A stretch of DNA of 64,000 nucleotides from Aurantiochytrium sp. KH105 (Eukaryota > Sar > Bigyra > Thraustochytrida > Thraustochytriidae), in contig BGKB01000010.1 in NCBI GenBank assembly GCA_003116975.1, positions 310,001-374,000 of the forward strand, in the 5' to 3' direction. Position 1 is the stretch's first letter. The number at the start of each line of letters is the position of its first letter. The position numbers were made by a program, and so were the translations under genes. The notes under the pieces were generated by a model. That model had not been told where the DNA came from, searched no databases, and worked only from the letters and a program-made list of their open reading frames with translations. Shown piece after piece: positions 38,505-48,636 of this stretch.

Positions 38505-41500
38505 ATGGCGTCCATGCAGCCGGCGTCAGAGATGCGACAAGGGCCATCATCCTCGAGCAGCGTGATGCCGCTCGAAGTAGTGATCGCACCATCGACGTCC
38601 GAAGGCGCACTGGGCCCGCCAGCCACTAATAGTGTGCTTGCCAATCCACATGCAGGGGATGAACGCGACGGACTACCCGAGTCTCAGGGGCCCGGACTAC
38701 ACCGTGCCAAAAGAATCCATCCGACGCCGCTCGAGCCCGCACGCAGAGACTGGTTAGGTCCAGCAAGGACGCAAGTATATGTGCCTTTTGCACCTCCTTC
38801 CGGAGGGAATCAGAATGAAGCCAACGGACCGGCAGAGGTAGAATCATCTCAAGGTTCTCAATTCATCCACACTGATCCGAATAACTCTCACATTCTCCAA
38901 GAAAGTGTTCTCCAAGAGCCTAGTCTCACCGAGCCCGCGATGCGTCCAGATCCAGGGCCGGCAATCGATATTCATGTTGAGAACGAAACACAACATCTTG
39001 AATCAGTCCCTGTGCCAATGATGAATCCTGCACCTGCACCAGCTCCGCATATGGCTCCTCCAGCTTTGATGCCTCCTCGTCAGCAAATGGTAATGTATAA
39101 CGAGCCTCAGCCCGAGCTCGTGCTTTCCAAACCTGCGCCCAAGCTCAAGCCCATGGTGAAAGACGAGGATCTTTCTCCCGCGGAGCTTCTCATGCGAGGT
39201 GGATCCCTCTGGAAGATTGCCTGTAACCCCACTGTCCACACGGGCATCGCGAAACGAAAATGGTTCAAAATTGTTATCCCTCGGGGTGCAGGGCCAGATG
39301 AGGCCTTGCTCGAGTGGCACGATCCCGAGCGCGCTCACAAAAGACCTCGATCAATACCCATGAATCGCGTTGTCAAGGTACTTACAGGCCATCAGACGAA
39401 ACCCTTTTTCGCCATGCAAGCTTGCGATCTGCCTCCAGCGAGACTCTCGTTCTCGCTTTTACTCCCTGGACGCTCACTTGATCTGGCTGCACTTCGCGAA
39501 GATGATCTGAAAATATGGCTCGAAGGTTTGTGCTATTATGCATGCAATGCAAGTGTCAAGCAAATCTGGGCTGCAGATCGTCATGTTGATTCAGGATCGA
39601 TTACTTTTGGTGCTGACGGAAGATCAGAGCACAAACAAGAGACGGTTTCGGAAGAGCTCTTTTTCGACCTTTTCGACGCTGCGTACGGAAATGAAGTCAC
39701 CGCCTTTGAGCAAATTTTGGGCGGCAACAACCTCGACGTTGACACTCTCGAGCCATGTGTGGCATATGGCGATTCCTGCCTCGTGATTGCATCACAGCGC
39801 GGCTACACGAAAATTGCCGAGATTTGTTTGCGGTACGGGGCTGTTAATGACCCCCATCCTGACTACGGCCAGACCGCGCTACAAGCTGCAGTAAGCCATG
39901 GCCAGATGGTGTGCGCCAAGCTGCTCTTGGAGACTGCAGCGCCGAGCAAGATGGATACCGTGATTGTCAATGAGACAGACCAAAAGGGCAGCGCGCCCAT
40001 TCATCTCGCATGCCATCTCAAGGACCGGAACCTGATCCAACTCTTGCTCAAGCATGGCGCTGATATGACAATTGTGGATAAAAAGGGCCGCACCGTCTTG
40101 CATTGTGCGATTCTCACACGCACCGCCGCCCAAAAGGGTCGCGCGCAGGAAACGGTCCAATGTCTGCGCATGCTGCTGGACCAAGGCGCAGATGAGTTCG
40201 TCAACGTACAGGACGATGCTGGCAATACTGCGCTGCACTTTGCCGTGCAGACAGGAAACGCTGAGGTCGTCCGTGTGCTGCTCGAGTCAGCGGGCAACCC
40301 TCTCATCACGAATGCAGACGGTTTCCAGCCTTATCACGTCGCCATATCTCGAAATGCTACCGCTTGCCTCACGCTTCTTCGCGAGTACGAGTCGTGGTTC
40401 TCTGCGCACGAAGCAGCAACAGCGTCAAGACGTGCAGCTACCTCGAAAATGGAATTATACTCGTCGACATGTGCTCAGTCGCAGACAGTGCATGAGCAAG
40501 AGCACGGAGCGCCGCAACATAGTCACCAAAGGCAGCGATGGCAAGAACATTATACCGATGACGGCTACCCGTACTACGTGAACGAGTGGACGGGAGAGTC
40601 GCAGTGGGAAGATCCCCAGATTGCGGATGCCTCGTGTTTGGTCCAACGTGCCACGCCTTTTGAAGTTGGAGCCGCGCACTACCTAGAGTCTGCGGGTCTT
40701 GCCGCGGCGGCGGCTCGTCATCACGAATCTTCTTCGGGACAATTGGCTTTGAGGGAAGCGATTCATCATGTGGCCTCACTTGACGATACGCAGCAGCAAG
40801 GTCAGCTCCACGCGTATCATCAACAGGTCAATGAAGCCCGATACGGGCACGTGCAGCAGCCTCAGCAACAGCAACAGGGGTCACGAGGTGTTGGCGAGAG
40901 ACTTCGCCACGAACTTTACAGAGCACGCAAAGCGCAGCGCGGTGGATCTCTCGCAGCAGGGCAAGCGGGAGCGTCGTCTTTGTTCACTCATCATCCGGAT
41001 GAGGTAGTCCAATCAAGATCACCTTGTACTTCCAAAAGTCGGCGACGCCGATCGAAAAGACGCAGTGGAGATGATGACGTGGATGGCAGTGAGACATCCG
41101 CGAGTGATGGAGAGGATACAAATACCGATGACGACGAGAGCACTGAGGGCGATATTGCCACGGAACGGCCCCGCAGTAAAAAGCGCCACGGGCATCATCG
41201 AAAGGAGGACCAATGTACGAGCATCCATCGCACGAGTTCCCGACAGAGTGGTCAGAGTCGCAGTACTTTTTCTGACGACGAGAGCGACCAGGCTAGTGGG
41301 GATGACAGCTCTGCTCAGTCTGGAAAAGCTACTGCATCGAGAGGAAAGACGGCATTGCGCCGAGCATTAAAAAAAGGCAAAGATACAGCTGCGCACCGCG
41401 CCACTGCTGACTTTGAGAATGACACAAGTTTTGACAAGAAATCTCCACGTGAAACACTTGACGCGATCTCTTCGCACGGAGAGAGAGCCTTATTTCAAGA

Positions 41501-43433
41501 ATATACTGAGGAGAAAGACGAGTTCATTGGTACGCGTCTGGATCAAGCAAATGCTGCAACGACGTCCAGTCCGCTCGAAAAATCTCGAGCACATGATGGA
41601 AAGGAAAAAGCGGAAAGTAAGCAAGAGATAGCTGTGACAGGAACGTCGGCTTTGCTTGAAGAGGTCAAAAAGGCCGGCTTTGCACGCTCGAATAAAACTT
41701 CGGAACCCCATACGCCTCCAAATGACCCTTCCAGTTCTCTCCAAGAGTCCAAAGCAGATGATGCTACTTCCACTGTGAAAGACTTGGCTAAATATGTGCA
41801 AATGCGAAAGTTCGGCATTGCAGAGGCTGCTGTTCGACAGAAGATGCTGATGGATGGTATAATTGACGAAGCTGCCATCGCCAAGGTGCTGGCGACTCCA
41901 GCACAGCAGACTACGGGTACAGAGCCAGAAAGCAAAAAAGCTGCGCTGACCAAAGCGTTATCTGAACGAGGCGTCGGCCGCAAGATAAACGACGAGGGCG
42001 GGAAGGAGGAAGTCGTCGCACACAATGGGCCGTCCGCAGAGGAGGCCATGGAAAAGCTCGAGGCAATGGAGTGTTTTGGAAAGTACCAAAAAATGAAAAA
42101 GATGGGAATACCGCCACCCGCTATCAAGCAAAAGATGATGAAGGATGGCTTGAGCAATGATATTGTGACGCTGTTCGAAATCGCTTTCAAGATTGCGGCC
42201 CCACCGGCTCCACCTTCCGGCAAGCGGCCAACGAATCGTCGGAGTCGATCGGTGCTCAAGTTGCATTGGAATACGCTGCAAGTTGATTCGGTGGAGAATA
42301 CTGTATGGGCAACCAAGGCATCGACAGCAGCGCTACCGGACGAAGACCTGAAAGATCTCGAGGAGCTCTTTGCCGCAAAAAAGGCAACGAAAAAGGTATT
42401 GACGTCGTCAACGCGCTTTGTTGAAAAATCAAAGCGACGCAGCACTGTTTCATCAAAGCGAGAGAATAATGTTGGAATTGGTCTTGCCCAGTTCCGCAAG
42501 GCCTTTGCCTCGATGGACGAAATTGGGCTGGCGATCGACGCCGCCGATGCGGATCGACTTGGCGGCGCTCGTGCGCAACTTCTTCTCGATCTCCTTCCAG
42601 ACGCCGAGGAAACGCGAGAATTGGAACGAGCTTTGTCGCGAATGTCGGAAGCAAGCTTTCTCGAGGAGGCGACGCCCGTGGAGCGTTTCTTCGTCTCCAT
42701 TCTAAAAATTGCGCAGGTGAAGCGCAAGGTTCAAGGTATTGTCTTTGAACAGCAATTTGGCGACCTCCAAAAGGAACTTGAGACGCGGCTTGGCACAATG
42801 TTGCGCGGATGTGAGGAGATTCAATCCAGCAAACGGCTTCAGCAAGTCTTCAAGATGATTCTAGATATTGGCAACTACATGAACGAGGGCGATGAGGCGG
42901 GCTTTACGCTTGATTCGCTGCTCAAGCTTGGCGAGACACGTGCTGCCGATCGCAAAACGACAGTGATTGACTACCTGTGCAAAGTTGCGCACCGCAAGGG
43001 CGGAGACGAACTATTACACGTCGATGATGAGCTCAAGTCAATCGAAGCTGCAAGCAAGCTCCTCCCTAGCGATTTGCTGCAGCGCGCTAAGAAGCTTGCC
43101 TCTGATTTGGACAATGCAGAACGTCTTGTTGCCTCGGAAGAAGAAAACGATGCAGCATCAGTTTACGCAGGAGCAATGAAACCCCGTCTGGCGCTCATTA
43201 GACCGCAGGTGACTGCACTTGTGACTCGTGCCGAGTCAATGATTGCAGCAACGCGCGATGCAGTCAGCTACTTTGGAGAGAATCCCGATGCATGCACGCC
43301 GCAGCATATGCTCAAAGTGCTGCACAAATTTCTGCTGCTCTTTCGTGACTCGCGTCGCAAATTCTTGCACAAGCTCAAGCTTGAGCGCAGACGTCAAGAC
43401 AAGCTCGATGCCCAGGCAGCGCAATCGCGCTAA
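38505..43433 (+). CDS. Multidomain formin: PH, ankyrin repeats, WW, FH2
   Basis: 1642 residues from the ATG at 38505. After a disordered start, a PH domain spans about 228-348 (GGSLWKIACN, RKWFKIVIP, DLKIWLEGL). Ankyrin repeats follow at about 395-640 (YGQTALQAAVSHG, GSAPIHLACHLKD, GNTALHFAVQTGN). A WW domain lies at about 676-705 (QRWQEHYTDDGYPYYVNEWT, SQWEDP). Charged, Ser-rich linker covers 730-1080. Two related short helical motifs at about 1088-1130 and 1178-1230 (KYVQMRKFGIAEAAVRQKM and KYQKMKKMGIPPPAIKQKM) resemble the CCDC53/WASHC3 motif. FH2 spans about 1245-1632 (LKLHWNTLQVD, GNYMNEGD). FH2 dimers nucleate and track actin barbed ends. A long poly-Pro FH1 is lacking; only APPAPPSG precedes FH2. 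Confidence 0.93.
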   Translation: MASMQPASEMRQGPSSSSSVMPLEVVIAPSTSEGALGPPATNSVLANPHAGDERDGLPESQGPGLHRAKRIHPTPLEPARRDWLGPARTQVYVPFAPPSGGNQNEANGPAEVESSQGSQFIHTDPNNSHILQESVLQEPSLTEPAMRPDPGPAIDIHVENETQHLESVPVPMMNPAPAPAPHMAPPALMPPRQQMVMYNEPQPELVLSKPAPKLKPMVKDEDLSPAELLMRGGSLWKIACNPTVHTGIAKRKWFKIVIPRGAGPDEALLEWHDPERAHKRPRSIPMNRVVKVLTGHQTKPFFAMQACDLPPARLSFSLLLPGRSLDLAALREDDLKIWLEGLCYYACNASVKQIWAADRHVDSGSITFGADGRSEHKQETVSEELFFDLFDAAYGNEVTAFEQILGGNNLDVDTLEPCVAYGDSCLVIASQRGYTKIAEICLRYGAVNDPHPDYGQTALQAAVSHGQMVCAKLLLETAAPSKMDTVIVNETDQKGSAPIHLACHLKDRNLIQLLLKHGADMTIVDKKGRTVLHCAILTRTAAQKGRAQETVQCLRMLLDQGADEFVNVQDDAGNTALHFAVQTGNAEVVRVLLESAGNPLITNADGFQPYHVAISRNATACLTLLREYESWFSAHEAATASRRAATSKMELYSSTCAQSQTVHEQEHGAPQHSHQRQRWQEHYTDDGYPYYVNEWTGESQWEDPQIADASCLVQRATPFEVGAAHYLESAGLAAAAARHHESSSGQLALREAIHHVASLDDTQQQGQLHAYHQQVNEARYGHVQQPQQQQQGSRGVGERLRHELYRARKAQRGGSLAAGQAGASSLFTHHPDEVVQSRSPCTSKSRRRRSKRRSGDDDVDGSETSASDGEDTNTDDDESTEGDIATERPRSKKRHGHHRKEDQCTSIHRTSSRQSGQSRSTFSDDESDQASGDDSSAQSGKATASRGKTALRRALKKGKDTAAHRATADFENDTSFDKKSPRETLDAISSHGERALFQEYTEEKDEFIGTRLDQANAATTSSPLEKSRAHDGKEKAESKQEIAVTGTSALLEEVKKAGFARSNKTSEPHTPPNDPSSSLQESKADDATSTVKDLAKYVQMRKFGIAEAAVRQKMLMDGIIDEAAIAKVLATPAQQTTGTEPESKKAALTKALSERGVGRKINDEGGKEEVVAHNGPSAEEAMEKLEAMECFGKYQKMKKMGIPPPAIKQKMMKDGLSNDIVTLFEIAFKIAAPPAPPSGKRPTNRRSRSVLKLHWNTLQVDSVENTVWATKASTAALPDEDLKDLEELFAAKKATKKVLTSSTRFVEKSKRRSTVSSKRENNVGIGLAQFRKAFASMDEIGLAIDAADADRLGGARAQLLLDLLPDAEETRELERALSRMSEASFLEEATPVERFFVSILKIAQVKRKVQGIVFEQQFGDLQKELETRLGTMLRGCEEIQSSKRLQQVFKMILDIGNYMNEGDEAGFTLDSLLKLGETRAADRKTTVIDYLCKVAHRKGGDELLHVDDELKSIEAASKLLPSDLLQRAKKLASDLDNAERLVASEEENDAASVYAGAMKPRLALIRPQVTALVTRAESMIAATRDAVSYFGENPDACTPQHMLKVLHKFLLLFRDSRRKFLHKLKLERRRQDKLDAQAAQSR

Positions 43434-43650
43434 GCAAAAAGAAGCTTTCCGATGCAAGTCGGGGGATACAATTCATGCGCATGCAGCAACCGATTCAGAT
43501 GGATACTGGATGCAGGGTCTGATAGCCTGCTCTGTTCAATTTTGTATGAGATCGAATGAGATTGGAAAGATAATCAGAGTCTTTGATTTTAAAAAAAAAG
43601 AACAAGTTGCTGCTCTTACTGGGTATGCTACGGAGTTCGTGCATTGCATT

Positions 43651-44514
43651 CTACTTTGTGAGTTCTTCCTCCTTGCCGGTGAAAGCGGTCTGAAGACCGA
43701 GATCTTCTGCGCTGTCGAGATGGTTTGTGGAGGCAGTGAGATGCGCATGAAAGGCGTTGGCGCCAGGGCCAAGCGGGTTGCCTTCGTCAAGCGTCTGCGC
43801 GTTTTCAGCACGCTGAAGAATAGAAATGGCAGTGAAACCAAGCGGGGGGCAGTGTTCACCCGTGAGATAGTTGAATAGGGTGGCAAGGGGCCCTCCGTGC
43901 GAGCACAAAACAATGGTCTCATCGGGAAAGGCGTGTGCCGCTGCAGCAGCAAAGCGTCCGATCCGTGCACGCATAATGTCGTGCTCCTCGGGCGTTTCAA
44001 TCGTGTATCCAGGGAGAAATACGCTGACGTGAGACTTGTTCAAGTTGTCAACATCAGCGAAGTCGGCGCGGGTCTTGAGCAATTGGTTGGCGGGGACATG
44101 GGCTTGGGAGCGGAGCTTGACGCCCTCATAGCCAGACCCAGTTTCGAACCCCGGGGGTCCACCCCACGTACTGTCGCTTTTTTCTGCAAGAGCCCAGGAG
44201 CGATACCAGTCCTCGCCCAGAGCTTCGCCGAGGCTGTTTTCCAAAGCGATTTCAATCTTGTTGCCCTCTTCGAGACCTTTGCGGAGCGCTACAGAGGTCT
44301 CGACGCAGCGTGTGAATGGACTCGAGTAGATTCGCGTCGCTGGCGGTAGTCCGAGCTCCTTGAGCTTTCTCGAGATCTCCTCGCCTGCAATCTTGCCTTG
44401 CTCGTGGCCATGCTCCGTTAGCGGCGTGTCCCAGGGCCGTTTGGAGCCATCGATCCACGCTTGCTTGCGGCGATAGTCAAGGCGCTCGCCGTGGCGTACT
44501 AGAACGACGACCAT
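43651..44514 (-). CDS. Histidine phosphatase superfamily protein (phosphoglycerate-mutase-like)
   Basis: 287 residues. The catalytic RHG motif is at residues 7-9 (VLVRHGER), followed by DTPLTEHGHEQG and a second conserved Arg in IYSSPFTRCVET. The C-terminal catalytic His is in IVLCSHGGPL. This layout fits the branch that includes UBASH3 and the TFIIIC tau55 phosphatase domain, rather than glycolytic mutases. The substrate, protein phosphotyrosine or a small metabolite, is not evident. No signal peptide is seen. The GHEQGK spacing and the total length are ordinary for the family. Confidence 0.88.
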   Translation of the reverse strand: MVVVLVRHGERLDYRRKQAWIDGSKRPWDTPLTEHGHEQGKIAGEEISRKLKELGLPPATRIYSSPFTRCVETSVALRKGLEEGNKIEIALENSLGEALGEDWYRSWALAEKSDSTWGGPPGFETGSGYEGVKLRSQAHVPANQLLKTRADFADVDNLNKSHVSVFLPGYTIETPEEHDIMRARIGRFAAAAAHAFPDETIVLCSHGGPLATLFNYLTGEHCPPLGFTAISILQRAENAQTLDEGNPLGPGANAFHAHLTASTNHLDSAEDLGLQTAFTGKEEELTK

Positions 44515-45044
44515 TTGATGTTCGCTTGTGTTGACAATCTGCTTTTGGTGTGCTTTGGTTGATCCGGCACGAGATGATGCTGAGCGTCACTGTCGCATCA
44601 AGGCTACAAAAAAAAAAGGAAGAAAAAATTTCCTCCGAACTCGCAATCGAATCAAGACAAGCGTTGCTTGAGATGGGGTTCGTGGTCCAGTCAAGAACGC
44701 TGTCGCCGAGGAAGAATCGTGAAAGGGAACACTTCTCTGCGGGTTTGATGATCATAGGCCTATGCCATGGTGCAGCTGCTGCTGATGCTATGCACGGAGA
44801 TGTGCGTGCCCATCCTGAATGAGGAGGAACTAATGTAAAAGGACAAAGGGAAAAGTAAAGACTCACGAAGGAAAAGGAAAGACTCACAAAGGAAACGTAA
44901 TGTCGGCGGGTGGATGGCGCTTTTTCTTTTTCAGATTTACACATTTAGATTTCCGATTAAACGTTCGAGACTCTATGTTGAGAACCAGGTGCCATTGATT
45001 GTGCTAGTTCCCTTTTTTGTAAAACCCAGCTCGTAATCCTATAG
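44515..45044. other. Intergenic spacer between two minus-strand genes
   Basis: About 530 bases, AT-richer. It holds the phosphatase promoter and the 3' end of the TIP30-like gene. An A9 run lies near 44610. No gene is seen. Confidence 0.4.
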
Positions 45045-45914
45045 CTACTCTTGAGAAAGAGTAGTACTGGAAGAAGAAGTAGAAGGAGCAAAAGTGGCTG
45101 CCAGCTTCTTGATGAGAGAGTTGCCCGAAAAGATTACGGGCTCCTCAGATGTTGCTGGCGGTGGGGTGGTTTCTGCATCGTTCACCATGGCACGCGCAAG
45201 AAGAGCAACGTCGAGACTAGGCAGAATGGCGCCTGCCACCTTTTCCAAGGTGCGTGAGGCATCGGGACGCATTAACATGCCAGGCCTGAAGATGGTTACA
45301 CGAGGGAATCCTTGCGAAGTGAGCGCTCGCTCTTTGAGACCGATCGTCTTGCCATAAAAGAGCGGATGAAACCACTTGGGTGCGAAAGAACGGTCCGGGT
45401 CGGCGCCTTGCGCCGAGACGACGGAGGCGTGCGAAATACCTGCTTCCTTGGCAGCCTTGGCGACGCGCTCCGAGATGCCGACCTCAATGTCGTGAAATTT
45501 GTCGGCGCTGCCAGCGTCTGCACGGGTGGTGCCGATGCAGTTGAAAAAGTGATCGATGCCGTGGAGGCTCGCGGTATCGATCTTGGCATCTTTGTCGAGC
45601 ATGTCCATGACAATAGAAGTGACCTTTTCGCTCTGTACTTTGGGATCCCTGCGGCCAATGACGACGACCTTGGTCCAGTCTTCCCTGTCAACGAGCTCCT
45701 GCAGCACCTTGGACCCGGTCGCGCCGGTGGCGCCAATGAGTAGAGCACTTCTGCCCTGGCGGCGTTCATGCTGGCGGAATTCGCTCATCTTCTCGTCGCC
45801 TTGCCTTGCGTACGCAAGCCCAAGCTTCTCTTCCACGTCCTCGAGCCTCGACAGCGCGCCGAGCGTTGCTGCGAGCAAGAGCCCAAGTCCAGCGAGCTTG
45901 GCTCCCACGCGCAT
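45045..45914 (-). CDS. TIP30/HTATIP2-like NAD(P)-binding oxidoreductase
   Basis: 289 residues from the ATG at 45914. The frame is open to a TTG at 46028, but no in-frame ATG lies between; the preceding leader is pyrimidine-rich. A hydrophobic segment at residues 6-21 may be a membrane anchor. The Rossmann motif GATGATG lies at 61-67 (SALLIGATGATG). DHFFNCIGTTRADAGS and VVSAQGADPDRSFA match the atypical SDR HTATIP2 (TIP30/CC3) family, and FYGKTIGLKERAL carries the Y-x-x-x-K-type active-site order. Animal TIP30 affects nuclear transport and apoptosis; that role is not transferable. An alternative start in a spliced upstream exon is possible, since TCCCTGCAG at 46015-46023 looks like an acceptor. 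Confidence 0.85.
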   Translation of the reverse strand: MRVGAKLAGLGLLLAATLGALSRLEDVEEKLGLAYARQGDEKMSEFRQHERRQGRSALLIGATGATGSKVLQELVDREDWTKVVVIGRRDPKVQSEKVTSIVMDMLDKDAKIDTASLHGIDHFFNCIGTTRADAGSADKFHDIEVGISERVAKAAKEAGISHASVVSAQGADPDRSFAPKWFHPLFYGKTIGLKERALTSQGFPRVTIFRPGMLMRPDASRTLEKVAGAILPSLDVALLARAMVNDAETTPPPATSEEPVIFSGNSLIKKLAATFAPSTSSSSTTLSQE

Positions 45915-46536
45915 ATGCAGCTCGTGCTCGAAGCCTCGCCCGAGTACCTCGCGCCTCGGGAAGACTCGGGGCAGCGCTGGCTGGCGTCCGAGCAGGCTCG
46001 CGCGCAGCAGCAGCCGCTGCAGGGACAAGGCGTGCGCAAGGGTGGTTTCTGCCTACGCTCCTCTCCGATCCGGACACGGTATTGCGGGAATGGATGAAGC
46101 TCGAAGCCCGAAGTTTGAGGCGATTTTGCGATTTTGACGGATTTTGACGAATTTTGACAACAAAAGAAGAAGAACAAGGAACAGGAGGAGAAGGTCGACA
46201 AGGTCTACAAGAAGCAGAAGATGACGACGATGGTGACAAAGAAGAAGCCTGTAAGGCGAAGAAGGCAAAGACGAAGAAGAACGAGACGAGAAGGAGGTGA
46301 AGATCGAAGCGCAGCGATCGAGGCGATCTGTCTGAAGAAGAAATTGCGAGAAAAAGGAGAAAGGGCGAGAAAGGGCGAGGAGAAAAAGGAGAAAAAGTAT
46401 ACGTATAGTTAGAAAAGATAAATGACCAACCAATGGCAAGTTGAACTTGAAAGAGAGAACCATTCACATCAATGGCAAACTCGGAACAGGAGTCGGAGCA
46501 GGAGGAGAAGAAGCAGCAGCAGCAGCAGCAGCGAGG
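45915..46536. promoter_or_regulatory. Divergent promoter region, TIP30-like / RanGAP
   Basis: About 620 bases. The part from 46150 to 46430 is strikingly purine-rich on the + strand (aag, gaag, gaga words), hence pyrimidine-rich in the minus-strand leader. It also has three attttgacga-type repeats at 46124-46158. Confidence 0.55.
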
Positions 46537-48186
46537 ATGAGCGACCGCGTGCGCGCGCTGCAGGAGCGCGTGGTGCAGCTGGAGCGCGAGGGCGCGGACA
46601 AGGACGCGCGGATCGAGGAGCTGCGCCGCAAGGTACGTCGTAGTCGCGCACGGGAAAGGGCGCGATGGGAGAGCCAGGGACGATTGATTGGATGGATGGA
46701 TGAATGGATGGAGAGCAAGCGCAGCGCACCGAGCAGGACCGACCGACGGTTGGACGCGCGCGGGCTCGCGTGGAGCAGAGGAGAAGGTCGCGCGCGGCAG
46801 GAATTGCCAGCGCAGGGGAGAAGGCGGGGAAGAGGAGGGTGACAGAGAATGGAGAACTGACGCGAAGGAAGGGTGACTCTGTCCACGTCGATTCGATTGA
46901 TTGGTTCATGTCCGCAGCGTCAGGTTGACCTGACGTCGGAGAAGCGCGAGGCGTTGACCAAGGAGCGCGCCGAGGAGCTGCTCGGCGCGGCGGACGTGGA
47001 TGCCGTAGCCGTCACGCTAGGCACGAAGAGCTTTGGCAAAGATTCTTCTGCAGTGGCAGCCGAGGTCTTGCGACAAATGAAGGCGCTCGAGTACGCAGAT
47101 CTCGCCGACATCATCGCGGGACGGCCCGAAGCTGAGGCGCTCGAGGTGCTCAAGGAAATGTGTGGTGCGCTGCCGACGTCGCAGGTGCGCGTATTAGATC
47201 TTTCAGAGAACGCGCTCGGCGAAAAGGGTATTCGCGCTTTGAGCGATATTCTCAGCGCGATGTCCTCCCTGCAAGAAGTCAAGTTCATGAACAATGGCTT
47301 GTCGGAGCTTTCGATTGAGCTGCTCCGGGAGTGTCTGCCCAAGAGTGAGCTTCGCACACTGCACTTTCACAACAATATGTCGGGCCCCGGCGGGGCGCGC
47401 GCGGCGAGCGAGATCATTGCGCAGTGCCCTGTGCTTGAGGACTTTAGAATGTCGTCGAGTCGGGTACGTCCCGATGGCGGTCTGCCGATGATTAAGGCGC
47501 TTTGCGCTTTGGGCCCGCGTCTTCGCCGTGTCAACCTTTCGGACTCCATGTTCGACAGCGACTGCACGGAGGCTCTCGTGGAGGGACTTTCGTCCATGAC
47601 AAATTTGACGGACCTCATTCTTCGCGATACTGGTATCGACAAGGATGCGCTCCTCGACGCTCTCGAGGACCCAACGGTGCTTCCGAAGCTCTCAGTACTC
47701 GACTTGAGTGGTCTCGAGCTGGACGCGGAGGCTGGCGAGCGCGTAGGCGCGCTGGTGAAGTCGCGATTACGTCTGCGCAAGCTGTGGATGGATGACAACG
47801 AGCTCGAATCGGAGGGCGCCGAAAACTTTGCCGCCGCTGCCAAGCCTTGCATGCTGGAGCTTCTCTCTGTGCAGACGAACACGATTGGCCAGCGCGGAGC
47901 GGTTGCACTGGCACGTTTCGCAGCAGCAACGCCGACGCTCACTCGTCTCGACCTCAACGACAACACCATTTCCGAGGTTGGTCTCGTTAAAGTCAAGTCC
48001 TTGCTCGAGAAGAAGGGCCGGATTTCAGTCCTCGGCAGCCTTGACGAGAACGTTGATGATTGCGACGAGGACGAGCCTTTGTCCGATAACGAGGATGACG
48101 AGGATGAGAACGTTGCGGATGCTGGCGTGGAGGACGACATTGACGCCTTGGCGGATGCCATGGGCCAAGGCATGGCGCTCAAGTAA
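46537..48186 (+). CDS. RANGAP: Ran GTPase-activating protein (RanGAP), spliced
   Basis: Exon 1 is 46537-46632 (96 nt), the intron is 46633-46917 (GTACGT donor, CCGCAG acceptor), and exon 2 is 46918-48186; 454 residues in total. An equally in-frame acceptor six bases on would drop two residues. Exon 1 encodes a coiled coil (RALQERVVQLEREGAD). Exon 2 opens with a RanGAP entry and then the signature ADLADIIAGRPEAEALEVL, followed by LDLSENALGEKGIRAL and about seven further leucine-rich repeats of the RNase-inhibitor type, then a strongly acidic tail from about residue 405, as in fungal Rna1. RanGAP stimulates Ran GTP hydrolysis in the cytoplasm and sets the direction of nuclear transport. No plant WPP domain or animal SUMO-accepting C-terminal domain is seen. 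Confidence 0.94.
46633..46917 (+). other. Intron of the RanGAP gene
   Basis: 285 bases, GTACGT donor, CCGCAG acceptor. A CTGAC word about 56 bases before the acceptor fits a branch site. The intron is not translated sensibly in the exon frame and contains repeated ggatggatgaatggatgg words (46691-46712). Confidence 0.88.
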
Positions 48187-48636
48187 ACGTACCCATTCAC
48201 ACTCTACGTTTGGTTAAGAAATGAGAGACAATCAAAACTGCATTGCACTTTATATCTGTTAGCTCTGAAGTCTGCTTTAATCCCGTTTTCTTTTTTGTTC
48301 TCGGGGAGTGTACGAGAGCCAAAAGTGACCGAGATGGTGCTGCTTTTTTTAGGAATTGACGACTTTTTTTCTGGTTCTTTAATTTTCTGATTCTGGATGA
48401 GAAGAGTCCAGGAAGTCAAGAATCGAGCGGATGCTTTGAGGCCGGCGCGGTCGTCATTGTTGATCTGAAAACCATTTGTCGACGACGGACGAAAGTTGTA
48501 GAATTTGCATGAGTCGATGTGAATGGCTCAGGCCTTTCTCCCGAAAATAATATCGAGATCCATGCAAGCATTTCCCCAATCCAGATTTTCCCCAACGAAA
48601 TGAACCTGCACAACAACATTTCCATACGACTATAGT
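48187..48636. other. Convergent 3' spacer, RanGAP / DNAL4
   Basis: About 450 bases, AT-rich, holding two 3' ends. A short minus-strand frame at 48416-48658 overlaps the DNAL4 end in another frame and is judged spurious. Confidence 0.4.

Noticed and set aside
46053-46463. Upstream exon for the TIP30-like gene starting near 46463
   Set aside because: The only upstream ATG gives a pyrimidine-derived Leu/Phe/Ser sequence and no donor in the right phase was found; the ATG at 45914 is simpler.
48540-48625. Third DNAL4 exon after a GTGCAG acceptor near 48607
   Set aside because: Reading straight through to the stop at 48637 gives the expected DNAL4 C-terminus (ending YKC), whereas splicing would replace it with an unrelated tail.
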